Positions 33,810 to 43,265 are shown, counted from the first letter of the stretch. The stretch is DNA of 62,036 bases from Solirubrobacteraceae bacterium (GCA_025451035.1 JANWLE010000095.1:1-62036), one strand, 5' to 3'. Program-made: numbers and translations. The notes: generated from the sequence alone by a model not told the origin.

Positions 33810-34385
33810 CTACACCCGCGTATAGCTTCGCTCGCCTCGCAAAACGGGCTCGAGCAGCGCCTCGAGCTGCGGCCAGCTCTCCGCGCAGATGATCTCCTCT
33901 TCCTCGCAAAGCTCGCGATTCCAGGGGTGGATGAGGGTCGCCGGCGTTATGCCGAGCTCGATGGCGCCGAGCAGGTTGCCCGGGCTATCGTCGATCAGCA
34001 CGTCGATGTCGAGCTCCGCGCACCGCGAGATCTTGTCGAACGAGCAGTGCAGATCGTCGTAGGGGAGCCCGATCCGCTCCAGCCAGCCGGCCGTCGCGGC
34101 CCGGCAGGAGGACTCGCGATGGCTCGTGATGTGCACGAAATTGTCCTGCTCGTGCCACCGCCACACAGCCTCGACAGCCCCCGGGTAGGGAGTGCCGGCG
34201 AGGATCTTCTCGTCGCTGTGCGTCTCCGCGATACACAGCGCGAGCTGGTCTGCTCGCAGGCGGGTTATGCCCCACGTGAGCTGCTCCTCGTAGGGCAACT
34301 CGATGCCGAAGCGCTGGCGCGAGACCTCGGACAGGATGTTCCAGTAGTGGTGAAGCGTGGAGTCGATGTCGATCGCGATACGCAT
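33810..34385 (-). CDS. HAD-superfamily hydrolase, 5'-nucleotidase-like
   Basis: 191 residues from ATG 34385, which places MRIAIDIDSTLHHYW, the DxDxT phosphatase motif, right at the N-terminus as usual. Motif II Ser/Thr in VHITSHRESS and motif III-IV acidic pair in DVLIDDSPGNLLGA complete the HAD set. The family includes deoxyribonucleotide 5'-phosphatases of the NT5C type. No ribosome-binding site; the start is 25 bp from the divergent hydrolase start. Confidence 0.85.
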   Translation of the reverse strand: MRIAIDIDSTLHHYWNILSEVSRQRFGIELPYEEQLTWGITRLRADQLALCIAETHSDEKILAGTPYPGAVEAVWRWHEQDNFVHITSHRESSCRAATAGWLERIGLPYDDLHCSFDKISRCAELDIDVLIDDSPGNLLGAIELGITPATLIHPWNRELCEEEEIICAESWPQLEALLEPVLRGERSYTRV

Positions 34386-34410
34386 GGCGTCGGCTAGATT
34401 AACTGTTCTG

Positions 34411-35319
34411 GTGGCGGATCGTTCAGCAACCATCGCGGATGGCCAGGCGACCTACGGGGCCGCCGGGCGCTCCGCCTGGCTAGATATCGATTGGCGCGCC
34501 CACCAACGGTGGGTCATCCTAGACGGTCGGCCGGTTAACGTCATCGAGCTCGGCGAGGGACCGCCGGTGGTGTTCGTGCACGGGCTGTCGGGCGCGTGGC
34601 AGAACTGGCTCGAGCAGCTGCCGCAGGTGGCCTGCTCACACCGTGTGATCGCGATGGACCTGCCGGGCTTCGGCTATTCGCCGCTACCGGCGCAGAAGAT
34701 CTCGATCTCCGGCTATACGCGCATGCTCGATCAGCTCTTCGACGCGCTGGCGATCGATTCGGCCGCGGTGGTGGGCAACTCGATGGGCGGCTTCATCTCG
34801 GCGGAGCTAGCGATCAACTTCCCCGAACGGGTGAAGCGGCTGGTGCTCGTCTCCCCAGCCGGGATAAGCACCGAGGGCCGTAACGTACGGTTGGAGACGC
34901 TGCGTCGAGTCGAGCGCGTGACGGCGGCATTCGCCGCGTGGTTTGCGTCGAAGTCGGACATCGTCGCCTGCAGGGCGCGGCTGCGCAGGCTGACCCTCTC
35001 GGTGGTGGCGGCGGACCCTGCGCGGCTGCCCGCCGCACTAGCCGCCGAGTACCTGCGTGGCTCTGGCAAGCCTGGTTTCCTAGACGCCCTGGAGGCGCTG
35101 GTCTCCTACCCGTTGCGTGCGCGCCTACCGGAGATCGCCGCACCGACGCTGGTGGTGTGGGGCGATAGGGACTTCCTGGTCCCCGTGCGCGACGCGGACG
35201 TGTTCACCGAACTGATCCCGAACTCGCGCAAGGTCGTCTTCAAAGACACGGGGCACATTGCGATGTCCGAGCGGCCCGCCGCGTTCAACGCGCTGCTGGA
35301 AGAGTTCCTCAGCGAGTGA
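34411..35319 (+). CDS. Alpha/beta-hydrolase
   Basis: 302 residues from GTG 34411; ATG 34384 would add nine residues but overlap the start of the divergent HAD gene. Alpha/beta-hydrolase features: oxyanion region [14 protein letters not shown], nucleophile elbow GNSMGG (Ser), acid Asp in [10 protein letters not shown] and His in DTGHIAMSE. Ester, lactone or C-C bond hydrolase; substrate not predictable. Ends 11 bp inside the 3' end of convergent ilvD. Confidence 0.88.
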   Translation: MADRSATIADGQATYGAAGRSAWLDIDWRAHQRWVILDGRPVNVIELGEGPPVVFVHGLSGAWQNWLEQLPQVACSHRVIAMDLPGFGYSPLPAQKISISGYTRMLDQLFDALAIDSAAVVGNSMGGFISAELAINFPERVKRLVLVSPAGISTEGRNVRLETLRRVERVTAAFAAWFASKSDIVACRARLRRLTLSVVAADPARLPAALAAEYLRGSGKPGFLDALEALVSYPLRARLPEIAAPTLVVWGDRDFLVPVRDADVFTELIPNSRKVVFKDTGHIAMSERPAAFNALLEEFLSE

Positions 35320-36997
35320 TCGCGCCCTGGGCGGCCGAGCCGACGAGCTTCGCGTACTTCTGGATCGCGACATCCACGTGCTCGTCGGCGCGTGGCGCCG
35401 GCGCGTACTCGTTCAGGCGCGCGGCTATCTGCTCGTCTGTCAGCGCCACGTCGATCCGCCTGGCGTCCACGTCGATGGTGATCTCGTCTCCGTCTCGCAG
35501 CGCCCCGATCGGGCCGCCACGTACCGCCTCGGGCGCGATATGCGCGGCCATGAAGCCGTGTGTTGCGCCCGAGAAGCGCCCGTCGGTGATCAATGCGACG
35601 GACTCGCCGAGGCCCTCGCCGACGATCGCGGCGGTGACCGCGAGCATCTCGCGCATCCCGGGCCCACCGGCCGGGCCCTCGCCGCGGATCACGATCACTT
35701 GCCCGGCGCCGATCGTCTTCTCGCGAACCGCGGCCATCGCTGCCTCCTCGCCGTCGAAGACGCGGGCGGGCCCGGCGTGATGGCGGCGCTCGTGCCCGGC
35801 GAGCTTCACCACGCAGCCGTCGGGCGCGATGTTGCCGCGCAGAATGGCGAACCCGCCGGTCGGCTTCAGCGCCTCAGAGAGCGGCCGCACAACCATCTGC
35901 CCGGGCGTCTCGCTGGCTTCGGCGGCGTGAGCGCCGATGCTTCTGCCGGTGACGGTCTGGGCTTCCGGGTCGAGCATGCCAGCCTCGAGCAGGCGCGCGA
36001 GCACGAGCGGCACTCCACCGGCCTCATACAGGTCGGTGGCCGCGTACTTTCCGCCGGGCTGCAAATCGCACAGCAGCGGCGTGCGCTCGGAGATCGCGTC
36101 GAACTCATCGATCGAAAGCGCCACGCCCATTTCGTTGGCCACGGCGAGCAGGTGCAGCACGGCGTTTGTCGAGCCGCCGCTCATCGCCACGGCCGCGATC
36201 GCGTTGCCGAGCGCCTCACGCGTGATGATGTCGCTCGGCCGCTGGCCGCGGGCGAGCACGTCCATCACCAGTTCGCCGGCTTTGACCGCGACCTCGAGCT
36301 TGCGGCCATCCTCGGCGGGAACCATCGATGAGCCGGCTGGCGAGATGCCGAGCGCCTCGAAGGCCATCGCCATCGTGTTTGCCGTGAACTGTCCGCCGCA
36401 GGCGCCGGCACCGGGAGACGCCGCGTCCTCGAGTTCGTGCAGCTCGGCCTCGGTGATCTTGCCGGCCGTGAATTCGCCGACGGCCTCGAAGACCTGCTGG
36501 ATCGTGACCTCACGGCCGTTGAAGCAGCCGGGGCGGATCGAGCCGCCGTAGAGCATCAGCGACGGTATGTTCAGCCGGGCGAGAGCCATCACGGTGCCGG
36601 GGATCGTCTTGTCGCAGCCGGAGATCGTCACGAGCGCGTCGAAGGCGTGAGCGGAGGCGACGAGCTCGATCGAGTCGGCGATCAGCTCGCGCGAGACGAG
36701 CGACGCGCGCATGCCCGACGTGCCCATCGTTATCCCGTCGGAGATCGCGATCGTGTTGAGCTCCATCGGCGTGCCGCCCGCGGTACGGATGCCCTCCTTG
36801 ACCTTTGCGGCTAGCACCCTGTTGTTGAAGTTGCAGGGCATCGTCTCGATCCAGGAGTGCGCGACGCCGACGATCGGCTTGGACAGATCCTCGGCGCTAT
36901 AGCCGATCCCGTGCAGGTATGCGCGCGCGGCGGCTCGCTCCGGCCCCTCGGTTAGGGCGCGACTGCGGTGCTTTGGGTCGAGCGGGGAGGTGCTCAC
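35309..36997 (-). CDS. ilvD: Dihydroxy-acid dehydratase
   Basis: 562 residues. The three Fe-S cluster cysteines are in [19 protein letters not shown] and [14 protein letters not shown], with further signatures [13 protein letters not shown] and [11 protein letters not shown]. It dehydrates 2,3-dihydroxy-isovalerate and -methylvalerate in branched-chain amino acid synthesis. The GTG start overlaps the stop of the upstream 196-residue protein as GTGA. Other ilv genes are not in the window. Confidence 0.97.
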   Translation of the reverse strand: MSTSPLDPKHRSRALTEGPERAAARAYLHGIGYSAEDLSKPIVGVAHSWIETMPCNFNNRVLAAKVKEGIRTAGGTPMELNTIAISDGITMGTSGMRASLVSRELIADSIELVASAHAFDALVTISGCDKTIPGTVMALARLNIPSLMLYGGSIRPGCFNGREVTIQQVFEAVGEFTAGKITEAELHELEDAASPGAGACGGQFTANTMAMAFEALGISPAGSSMVPAEDGRKLEVAVKAGELVMDVLARGQRPSDIITREALGNAIAAVAMSGGSTNAVLHLLAVANEMGVALSIDEFDAISERTPLLCDLQPGGKYAATDLYEAGGVPLVLARLLEAGMLDPEAQTVTGRSIGAHAAEASETPGQMVVRPLSEALKPTGGFAILRGNIAPDGCVVKLAGHERRHHAGPARVFDGEEAAMAAVREKTIGAGQVIVIRGEGPAGGPGMREMLAVTAAIVGEGLGESVALITDGRFSGATHGFMAAHIAPEAVRGGPIGALRDGDEITIDVDARRIDVALTDEQIAARLNEYAPAPRADEHVDVAIQKYAKLVGSAAQGAITR

Positions 36998-37584
36998 GCG
37001 GCGTGAACGTTATCTAGATGGCGCTGGTGGGCACCTTGTCGTTCGCGTTCGTGGCGGGCGAGGCGCCTGAGATCGCGCCTGACGAGTTGCGGATCCAGCT
37101 GGCGGCCCGGCAGATGCATGTTCGCCTCGGCTATCAGGGCCTTCTCGTCGCCGCTCAGCGCCATCCACTTCGCCAGCACGTCGTCGGCGTCAGGCAGCCT
37201 GCTGCCATGCGGGCTCGAGTGGTCTTCGAAGGTCACGCAATACTCGTTCAGGAGCGTTCCGCTCCCGGGCAGGTAGGCGACGATCGGCTTGTGCGGATAG
37301 ATCAGGTAGGCGTACGACGGCTCTCCTGCACCATCGCGTCCCCCCCACACCCGCACAAAGCCAAGGTCGCGGTATACCTCCCAGTCTTCCTCGCTCAGGC
37401 AGGAGCGCAGCAGCGCCCGTGCGCGCCGCTCGGCACGACGCTCCCGGCCGGGGTCATAGTCGACTGGGCGGACCCGCCGCGCGCGACGGCGGTGGCGCGC
37501 GAGTCGTTCACGCGCCACCGGCAGGTACAGCACTGCCAGCAGCGCCACGAGCACGAGCAGGGTGGCGTTCAGCGCCAGGAGCAA
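36994..37584 (-). CDS. Membrane-anchored protein of unknown function
   Basis: 196 residues from TTG 37584 with AGAGG seven bases upstream. One N-terminal transmembrane helix (about 2-22), an Arg-rich stretch (23-60), then a globular part with [20 protein letters not shown] and [21 protein letters not shown]. No family recognised. Ends in an Arg/His-rich tail and is translationally coupled to ilvD, probably only by gene packing. Confidence 0.75.
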   Translation of the reverse strand: MLLALNATLLVLVALLAVLYLPVARERLARHRRRARRVRPVDYDPGRERRAERRARALLRSCLSEEDWEVYRDLGFVRVWGGRDGAGEPSYAYLIYPHKPIVAYLPGSGTLLNEYCVTFEDHSSPHGSRLPDADDVLAKWMALSGDEKALIAEANMHLPGRQLDPQLVRRDLRRLARHERERQGAHQRHLDNVHAA

Positions 37585-37593
37585 CGCCGGCCT

Positions 37594-37842
37594 CTAGCTG
37601 GCCCCGCCCGCGGCGCGCGGAAAGAAGATCACGCGCTCGGCGTCACGCGGAACCTCGTCGAAGCTCTTGACGAGCTCGGCCTGGCGGCGTCCACTGGTTT
37701 CGGTTGGCACCGCCGCCCACATTCCCGCCTCGAGCTCGGCGCGGAACGCCTTCAGGAGCAGGCGCTCCTGCTCGGGCACGTCCACGTCGCCCTCCGCGAG
37801 CAGCACCTCGCCGTATCCGGGCTTCATGCGCAGCAACCTCAT
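37594..37842 (-). CDS. Conserved-looking small protein, unknown function
   Basis: 82 residues from ATG 37842 with GGTGAG upstream. MRLLRMKPGYGEVLLAEGD ... EQERLLLKAFRAELEAGMWA ... RVIFFPRAAGG reads like a compact folded protein without signal peptide or helices in the membrane. Starts 4 bp after the thiD stop and so belongs to the thiD-ilvD gene row. Function unknown. Confidence 0.75.
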   Translation of the reverse strand: MRLLRMKPGYGEVLLAEGDVDVPEQERLLLKAFRAELEAGMWAAVPTETSGRRQAELVKSFDEVPRDAERVIFFPRAAGGAS

Positions 37843-37845
37843 CGC

Positions 37846-38703
37846 TCACCGATTATGGCAAACGGCATCCTCGCCGAGCGGGTGCGTGAGCCGCTGGCGA
37901 GCGAGGCCGAAGATGTCGACCGGCCCCGGCCCCTCCCCTACGTCACGCAGCCCCTGCGCTACGGCCCTGCCCGCCAGTGCACGAGCGACCCGGGCGGCCT
38001 CGAGCGGCGTGCGCCCGAGCGCGAGCTGCGCCGCCAGGACAGAGGAGTGCGTGCAGCCGGAGCCGTGCGCCGCGCCATCGGGGTGACGCTCTGCGGCTAT
38101 CTCCACGACCTGGCGCTCACCGGCGGCGATGAACAGGTCTACCGCCTCGGGGCGGTGTCCTCCGGTCAGCACGACTGCCCCCGAGCCGAGCGCGAGCACG
38201 TCGTGGATGAGCGAGTGCGCCGCGGGCTGCGCCTCTGCCTCCCTGCCGGCGAGCACCAGCGCCTCCGGCAGGTTCGGCGTGAGCACGCTCGCGCGCGGCA
38301 CGATCTCGCTTATCAGAGCATGTTGCGCGTCCCGCTCGAGCAGGCGTGAGCCCGACTCGGCGACCATCACCGGATCCACCACCACCGGGGTTCCCGCGGG
38401 CAGCTCATCGAGGGCTTGCGCGACCGCATGGGTCACCTCCGCGGTGCCGAGCATCCCGACCTTGACGGCGTCGATGTGGATATCGCTCGCCACTGCGCGC
38501 ACTTGCGCCAGCACGACGTCGGGCGCGACGGACTGGATCGCGCTGACGCCGAGCGTGTTCTGAGCTGTAATCGCGGTGATCGCGCACATCCCGTGCACGC
38601 CGCAGTAGGCGAAGGCCTTCAGGTCGGCCTGGATACCGGCCCCGCCACCGGAGTCAGAGCCGGCGATGGTCAGCACACGCGGGGTATGTACAGAGCTCGT
38701 CAC
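37846..38703 (-). CDS. thiD: Hydroxymethylpyrimidine(phosphate) kinase
   Basis: 285 residues from GTG 38703. Ribokinase-fold thiD motifs: VLTIAGSDSGGGAGIQADLKAF near the N-terminus (first 20 residues), VVVDPVMVAESGSRLL, LTPNLPEA and the anion hole GAAHGSGCTHSSVLAA with catalytic Cys/Asp region. It phosphorylates HMP and HMP-phosphate in thiamine synthesis. The N-terminal start is tight against an inverted repeat (38705-38725). No TPP riboswitch is present in the 66-bp upstream gap. Confidence 0.94.
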   Translation of the reverse strand: MTSSVHTPRVLTIAGSDSGGGAGIQADLKAFAYCGVHGMCAITAITAQNTLGVSAIQSVAPDVVLAQVRAVASDIHIDAVKVGMLGTAEVTHAVAQALDELPAGTPVVVDPVMVAESGSRLLERDAQHALISEIVPRASVLTPNLPEALVLAGREAEAQPAAHSLIHDVLALGSGAVVLTGGHRPEAVDLFIAAGERQVVEIAAERHPDGAAHGSGCTHSSVLAAQLALGRTPLEAARVARALAGRAVAQGLRDVGEGPGPVDIFGLARQRLTHPLGEDAVCHNR

Positions 38704-38704
38704 A

Positions 38705-38725
38705 GTGCCAGAACAGTATTGGCAC
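38705..38725. promoter_or_regulatory. Inverted repeat at the thiD start, possible operator
   Basis: GTGCCA (38705-38710) and TGGCAC (38720-38725), a perfect 6-bp inverted repeat with a 9-bp spacer, begins one base upstream of the thiD GTG in the divergent thiD/yraN gap. It could be a repressor site or an mRNA hairpin over the start. Confidence 0.35.
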
Positions 38726-38769
38726 AAACAGCTCTCTTGCGGTGTAAGTGGCGTTGTAGCTTGGCTTTC

Positions 38770-39411
38770 ATGCCCACCGGCAACCCGCGAGCGCTTCAGC
38801 ACATCTACCGCTGGAGCCTCACGCGCCTCGAGGAACGGGGAGCCCCGAGGCCTGGTACGGACGGCCGCGGCGAGGGCGCTACCGTTGCGTGCGCCGCTGA
38901 CCGCGCCGTCACAGCCGCCGGAGAGGGACAGGGGCACGTCGATCCTCGCCGCCCGCTTGGTCGGCGCGGCGAGGATCTGGCGCTCGTCCATTTGCGGGCG
39001 CTCGGCTTTGAGCCACTTGCCCGCAACGACCATCGGCGCTTCGGCGAGCTCGACCTCGTCGTCTTCGACGGGCACACACTGGTGTTCGTCGAGGTCAAGG
39101 CCCAGCGTGCGAGCGCCCGTTCGGCCGGACGCGAACGGCGCTCCGCGCCGCATATCGGCCCTGGTTTGGCCGCCTATGTGCGGGACGGCTCGGGTGCGTC
39201 GCAGACGAGCGCGGCGCAAACCCTTGGCTGGCCTCGCATCCAGCAGTACAAGCGCCACCGTCGCGCCATCCGGTCTTGGTTGACAGAGCACGCCGCAATC
39301 ACGGGCAGGGCGCGAGCGATGCGCCTCGACGTGGTGAAGGTGCTGGTGGGCGAGGACGACGAGCTGGTGCGCTTGGATCACTTGCAGGGCGCATGGGAGG
39401 GCGCCTGGTGA
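38770..39411 (+). CDS. YraN/UPF0102-family nuclease-fold protein with N-terminal extension
   Basis: 213 residues from ATG 38770. The UPF0102 domain starts near residue 63 (PLGRRGEDLALVHLRALGFE) and holds the PD-(D/E)xK-type residues Glu-Leu-Asp in FGELDLVVFDG and Glu-Val-Lys in LVFVEVKAQ, later RIQQYKRHR. YraN proteins are usually ~115-130 residues; here ~60 basic residues precede the domain and a ~25-residue insertion (SAGRERRSAPHIGPGLAAY) interrupts it. No internal ATG/GTG/TTG in frame would remove the extension. Likely a DNA-binding or nuclease role; function unproven. Seven bp from convergent rnhB. Confidence 0.8.
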   Translation: MPTGNPRALQHIYRWSLTRLEERGAPRPGTDGRGEGATVACAADRAVTAAGEGQGHVDPRRPLGRRGEDLALVHLRALGFEPLARNDHRRFGELDLVVFDGHTLVFVEVKAQRASARSAGRERRSAPHIGPGLAAYVRDGSGASQTSAAQTLGWPRIQQYKRHRRAIRSWLTEHAAITGRARAMRLDVVKVLVGEDDELVRLDHLQGAWEGAW

Positions 39412-39418
39412 GGTTCCG

Positions 39419-40156
39419 CTAGAGCGCCAGCTGTTGGTAGGCCAGCGACTGGAAGGACATCCTGTGCAACGGCGAGACGCCCTGGCGGGCGATCGCCTCG
39501 CGGTGCTCGGGCGTGGAGTAACCGACGTGTTCGGCGAAACTCCAGCCGGGGTGCAGCTCCTCGGCACGCTGCATGTAGCGGTCACGCGTTACCTTCGCGA
39601 CGATCGACGCCGCAGCGATCGCGGCGCTCGTGGCATCGCCGTTGACGATCGCCCGCTGGTCACGCTCGAACGCGGGCACAGAGAAGCCATCCACTAGGCA
39701 CAGCACCTCACCGCCCACATCGCTGCTGACTCGCCGCAACGCGTCGCGCAACGCCGCGAGGTTGGTGTTGTGCAGGCCACGGGAGTCGATGCCGCGCACA
39801 CAGCGGGAGACGACGGTGACGCGCTTGCAGGCGCGCAGCACTCGCGGATACAGCTCCTCGCGCGCCTTGACGGTGTGCTGCTTGGAATCGTTCAGGCCGC
39901 TGAGCAGCCGTAGCTCCCGGGTAGTGATCTCCTCGTAGTCGAACAGGACCGCCGCGGCCACGAGCGGTCCGGCCAGACAGCCCCGGCCAGCCTCGTCAGC
40001 GCCCGCGAGGTAACGCACGCCGAGCGCGCGGTCGAATGCGAACAGGCGCGAGCCGTTGGAGCGTCGTCGTGCCCGGCGGCGCGTCCTGGAGGTGCCTGTG
40101 CGCTTCGGGCTAGAGGAAGCCGATTCGGTCTGGGGGCCAGTAGGTGATGAAGGCAT
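39419..40156 (-). CDS. rnhB: Ribonuclease HII
   Basis: 245 residues from ATG 40156, which lies inside the 3' end of lepB; no start codon exists between the lepB stop and the domain. After a basic, Ser/Arg-rich leader of ~45 residues comes LAGADEAGRGCLAGPLVAAA (Asp-Glu-x-GRG; first catalytic pair), LNDSKQ, VDGF and SAAIAAASIVAKVTRDRYM. RNase HII nicks RNA in RNA-DNA hybrids and at single ribonucleotides. Last gene of the rpsP-to-rnhB operon. Confidence 0.94.
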   Translation of the reverse strand: MPSSPTGPQTESASSSPKRTGTSRTRRRARRRSNGSRLFAFDRALGVRYLAGADEAGRGCLAGPLVAAAVLFDYEEITTRELRLLSGLNDSKQHTVKAREELYPRVLRACKRVTVVSRCVRGIDSRGLHNTNLAALRDALRRVSSDVGGEVLCLVDGFSVPAFERDQRAIVNGDATSAAIAAASIVAKVTRDRYMQRAEELHPGWSFAEHVGYSTPEHREAIARQGVSPLHRMSFQSLAYQQLAL

Positions 40157-40739
40157 CGCCGATGATCCAGGCGGTCGGGACTGGTCCCCAGAATCTGCTG
40201 TCGTCAGATTCGCCACGATTGTCGCCCATCATGAACCAGTGTCCGGGCGGAATCTTAATCGGCTTGGGAAAGTCGCACTCCGGGTCCGAGCCGCAGGCCC
40301 GGATATAGGGATCCTTCTCGCGCACGCCGTTACGGTAGACGTGGCCTTTCTTGACGTAGATCACGTCGCCGGGACCGGCCACTATCCGCTTTATGAAGTT
40401 CACGCTGGTGTCCTCCCGCGGGATCGGCTGCGAGCACGCGGCGCCACCTGACCTCACTTCGTGTGGATGGGGGCCGCATAGCTGTTCTTCGGGTTCGGTG
40501 GGGGGATGAAAAACCGTGACCTGCCCCACGTGCGGCCCGCTCAAACTGTTGCCGATGCGGTCCACGAGCACGTGCTGGCCGACCTCCAGCGTGGGTTCCA
40601 TCGAACCACTGGGGATCGTGTATGGCTTCACGATGAACGCCTGGATCGCGAACGCGAGGCCAACGACGACGAGTAGCAGGCCGATGAGCTCGGCGATCGA
40701 GCCAGCGGCTGACTTAGCGCTCCGTGAGCGCGGCGTCAC
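40110..40739 (-). CDS. lepB: Signal peptidase I
   Basis: 209 residues. One N-terminal transmembrane helix (about 15-37), catalytic Ser in PSGSMEPTL, general-base Lys in [14 protein letters not shown], and box [15 protein letters not shown]. It cleaves signal peptides of exported proteins at the membrane surface. The GTG start overlaps the rplS stop (GTGA), a common order rplS-lepB-rnhB in actinobacteria. A ~25-residue loop with Cys ([20 protein letters not shown]) lies between the Ser and Lys boxes. Confidence 0.96.
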   Translation of the reverse strand: MTPRSRSAKSAAGSIAELIGLLLVVVGLAFAIQAFIVKPYTIPSGSMEPTLEVGQHVLVDRIGNSLSGPHVGQVTVFHPPTEPEEQLCGPHPHEVRSGGAACSQPIPREDTSVNFIKRIVAGPGDVIYVKKGHVYRNGVREKDPYIRACGSDPECDFPKPIKIPPGHWFMMGDNRGESDDSRFWGPVPTAWIIGDAFITYWPPDRIGFL

Positions 40740-41380
40740 GCGGGTTGGTCAGAGGACTGCTCGCCGGCCTCACTGGACGCCTCGACGGGCTCCTCCTCGG
40801 CGGCGTCTGCCGCCAGGGGCTCGCCCTCACTCTCGGCGTCCTCCGACGGTGCCTGCTCCGCGTCCGCCTCGGCGGCGGGCTCCTCGGCGGCTGGGGCCTC
40901 GGCAGCGGGCTCCTCGGTCGGCGCCTGCTCGGTGACGGTGTCCTCAGCTACGGCGTCGGGCTGCTCGGGCTGTGGCTCAGCGCTCATTTCCTCTGGCGCG
41001 TGCAGCAGGCCGGGCTCGACGACTTCCTCGGGGCCGGCGTAGCGACGCTCGCGTACGCGGGCGCGCTTGCCGACACGTTCACGCAGGTAGTAGAGCTTGG
41101 CCCGCCTGACGTCACCGCGGGCGGCTAGCTCGATCCGCTCGATCTTCGGCGAGTGCAGCGGGAACATTCGCTCGACACCGACGCCGAATGACTGCTTGCG
41201 CACGGTGAACGTCTCGCGCGCCCCATGGCCCTGGCGCTTGATCACGACCCCCTCGAAGACCTGGATGCGCCGGCGCGTACCCTCGATCACCTGGAAGTGG
41301 ACCTTGACACGGTCGCCGGCGGCGAACGCCGGTACACGGCGCAGTTGTGCGCGCTCTATGGATTCGATGACGGTGCTCAT
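40736..41380 (-). CDS. rplS: Ribosomal protein bL19 with long acidic C-terminal tail
   Basis: 214 residues against the usual ~115. Residues 1-113 are a normal L19 ([61 protein letters not shown]). The remaining ~100 residues are low-complexity and acidic, rich in Glu, Ala, Pro and Gln, with no Lys and no Arg after the core. It binds the 30S-50S interface region. The tail does not come from a frameshift, since the core reads directly into it and the stop overlaps lepB. Confidence 0.96.
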   Translation of the reverse strand: MSTVIESIERAQLRRVPAFAAGDRVKVHFQVIEGTRRRIQVFEGVVIKRQGHGARETFTVRKQSFGVGVERMFPLHSPKIERIELAARGDVRRAKLYYLRERVGKRARVRERRYAGPEEVVEPGLLHAPEEMSAEPQPEQPDAVAEDTVTEQAPTEEPAAEAPAAEEPAAEADAEQAPSEDAESEGEPLAADAAEEEPVEASSEAGEQSSDQPA

Positions 41381-41457
41381 GAGAAGAAGGTTCTAGGCAA
41401 AAATAACGCGCGGCGGGATCACCCACGGCCGGCGCGAGCAGCAATGGTAGCGAACGC

Positions 41458-42135
41458 TCAGCCGGACTGCCCTCGCTCCCTGCTGCGCTCCCGCCGCCAG
41501 TGGCGGATCCGCTCGTGATGGCCGGACAGCAAGACGTCGGGAACCCGCCAGCCGCGGTACTCTGCGGGGCGCGTGTAGTGGGGGTACTCGGGGTCGCCGC
41601 CGAGGGCGGCGCTGAAGGACTCCTCGACCGCGGACTCGGGCGCCCCCAGCGCCCCCGGCAGCTTGCGCAACACCGCGTCGCAGACAACCATCGCGGGCAG
41701 CTCGCCGCCAGCCAGCACGTAGCGGCCGATCGATAGCGTGTCGCTGCAGAAGTGCTGGATGATGCGCTCGTCAAAACCCTCGTAGCGGCCGCAGAGCAGC
41801 GTGATCTCTGGCTCCTGCACAAGCTCTTCGACATAGCGCTCGTCGAACATCCGCCCGCCGGGAACGAGCGCGATCACGCGTCTTTGGCGTGCACGCTCGA
41901 CCGGGTCGACGCCGTAGTGCCCGTGCAGGGCGGCGTCCATCACATCGACCCGCAAGACCATTCCAGCGCCTCCGCCGAACGGAGTGTCGTCCACCTGGCC
42001 GCCGCTCAGGGACGTGTAGTCGCGCATGTTCACGCACTGCAACCGGGCGCCGCTCGCGAGCGCACCGGCTACATGCCGCTGCGTGCCAAACCACTCAAAC
42101 CACTCGGGGAACAGGGTGAAGATGTCGATCTTCAC
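41458..42135 (-). CDS. trmD: tRNA (guanine-N1)-methyltransferase
   Basis: 225 residues of the SPOUT class: KIDIFTLFPEWF, DYTSLSGGQVDDTPFGGGAG, VALVPGGRMFDERYVEEL, LLCGRYEGFDERI and the knot region SIGRYVLAGGELPAMV. It makes m1G37 in tRNAs, preventing +1 frameshifts. Start ATGA overlaps the rimM stop. A 77-bp gap separates it from rplS. Confidence 0.96.
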   Translation of the reverse strand: MKIDIFTLFPEWFEWFGTQRHVAGALASGARLQCVNMRDYTSLSGGQVDDTPFGGGAGMVLRVDVMDAALHGHYGVDPVERARQRRVIALVPGGRMFDERYVEELVQEPEITLLCGRYEGFDERIIQHFCSDTLSIGRYVLAGGELPAMVVCDAVLRKLPGALGAPESAVEESFSAALGGDPEYPHYTRPAEYRGWRVPDVLLSGHHERIRHWRRERSRERGQSG

Positions 42136-42632
42136 GGCTCACCCAGAAAGCCGAGGTCGACGTCGATCCGCTGGCCGCGGACATCTACCTCAAGGATCGC
42201 GTCTTTGACCATCGGTATCAGCATCTGCCCTCCCTCGTTCGTCTCGATCTGTAGAGCCTCGCATGAAGGCAGCACGAGCAGCCCGCTGACACCCCCCAGC
42301 GGGCGTCCGTCGCCGTAGACGGCGCAGCCCACCAGTTCGTGCGCCCAGAACTCTCCGTCGCCGAGCGTCGGCAGCTGCTCGAGCGCGACGAGCAGCGCCT
42401 GGCCGCGCAGCGCCTGGGCGTCCTCGCGGCTGCTCACCCCCTCCAGGCGCACGATCGGCCGCTCGTCCGTGCCGGCGTAGCGTTCGACCTTCAGCGCGCG
42501 TCCGGCGAGCGTCAGCGTCTGCGACGCGCGCAGCAGGCGCGCGTCCGGCCGGGTCACGTGAAAGCTCCCATCCAGGCCGTGGGCGCGGCCGACACGGCCC
42601 GCCTCGACCATTTCCTCGTGCGCCTTGCTCAT
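42132..42632 (-). CDS. rimM: 16S rRNA processing protein RimM
   Basis: 166 residues: AGRVGRAHGLDGSFHV at the N-terminus (RimM signature), then a PRC-barrel with EFWAHELVGCAVYGDGRPLG and MLIPMVKDAILEVD. It acts in 30S head maturation with uS19. Lies between khpA and trmD in the expected order. Confidence 0.95.
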   Translation of the reverse strand: MSKAHEEMVEAGRVGRAHGLDGSFHVTRPDARLLRASQTLTLAGRALKVERYAGTDERPIVRLEGVSSREDAQALRGQALLVALEQLPTLGDGEFWAHELVGCAVYGDGRPLGGVSGLLVLPSCEALQIETNEGGQMLIPMVKDAILEVDVRGQRIDVDLGFLGEP

Positions 42633-42664
42633 AGCTGGCTGGCCGTCCGCCTGCGCGGATGGCG

Positions 42665-42931
42665 CTAGTCGACGAGGTCGATGAACACGCGCCGGTGATC
42701 TCGCGCTGCGGCGGCTTTGACGACTATGCGCAGCGCCTGGACAGTGCGCCCGCGGCGGCCGATGATCATCCCGTAGTCTTGCTCTGCGACCGCCAGCTCG
42801 AGCAGGATCGAACCGTCGTCCTGATCGAACTGCTCGACCGAGACCTCGTCGGGCTCGTCAACCACGCCGCGTACCAGGTACTCCAGTAGCTCCCTGATCG
42901 CCATGTCCGGGGCGGACTCTGGTGCGCTCAT
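42665..42931 (-). CDS. khpA: KH-domain RNA-binding protein KhpA
   Basis: 88 residues, single KH domain with GxxG-type loop GMIIGRRGRTVQALR. KhpA proteins bind small and structured RNAs and affect division and cell size in Gram-positives. Sits between rpsP and rimM as in most actinobacteria. Confidence 0.92.
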   Translation of the reverse strand: MSAPESAPDMAIRELLEYLVRGVVDEPDEVSVEQFDQDDGSILLELAVAEQDYGMIIGRRGRTVQALRIVVKAAAARDHRRVFIDLVD

Positions 42932-42962
42932 CGGCGAAGTGCGCTCACCCAGCGCCGTAGCA

Positions 42963-43217
42963 CTAAGGGCGCCCGGACTCGATCCCCTGGATGCGCAACA
43001 GCTTGCGCACCGTCTCGGTCGGCTGCGCGCCGCGAGCCAGCCAGCTGCGCGCCCGCTCCTCGTCGATCACGATCGTCGAGGGATCTGTCTGCGCGTTGTA
43101 GTGGCCGATCGTCTCGATTACGCGGCCGTCGCGGGGGGAGCGTTGATCGGCGACGACAACCCGCCACCTGGGATCCTTCTTGGCGCCCACCCTTGTGAGC
43201 CTGAGTCTTACAGCCAC
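42963..43217 (-). CDS. rpsP: Ribosomal protein bS16
   Basis: 84 residues from GTG 43217, with GAGAGGA upstream. [33 protein letters not shown] and the C-terminal [14 protein letters not shown] are bS16 signatures. First gene of the ribosomal/translation operon after the likely promoter at 43266-43294. Confidence 0.97.
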   Translation of the reverse strand: MAVRLRLTRVGAKKDPRWRVVVADQRSPRDGRVIETIGHYNAQTDPSTIVIDEERARSWLARGAQPTETVRKLLRIQGIESGRP

Positions 43218-43265
43218 GTTGTCCTCTCTGGATGCTTGAAGCCAGCGAAATCGATTTTGCGTTGG

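Noticed and set aside
37585-38704. TPP riboswitch before thiD
   Set aside because: The upstream gap is only 66 bp and lacks the CTGAGA and ACCTGATC-type elements.
38704-39585. Upstream extension of the thiD frame to 579 codons
   Set aside because: It runs antisense to yraN and has no ThiD-like sequence; the real ThiD N-terminus begins at the GTG at 38703.
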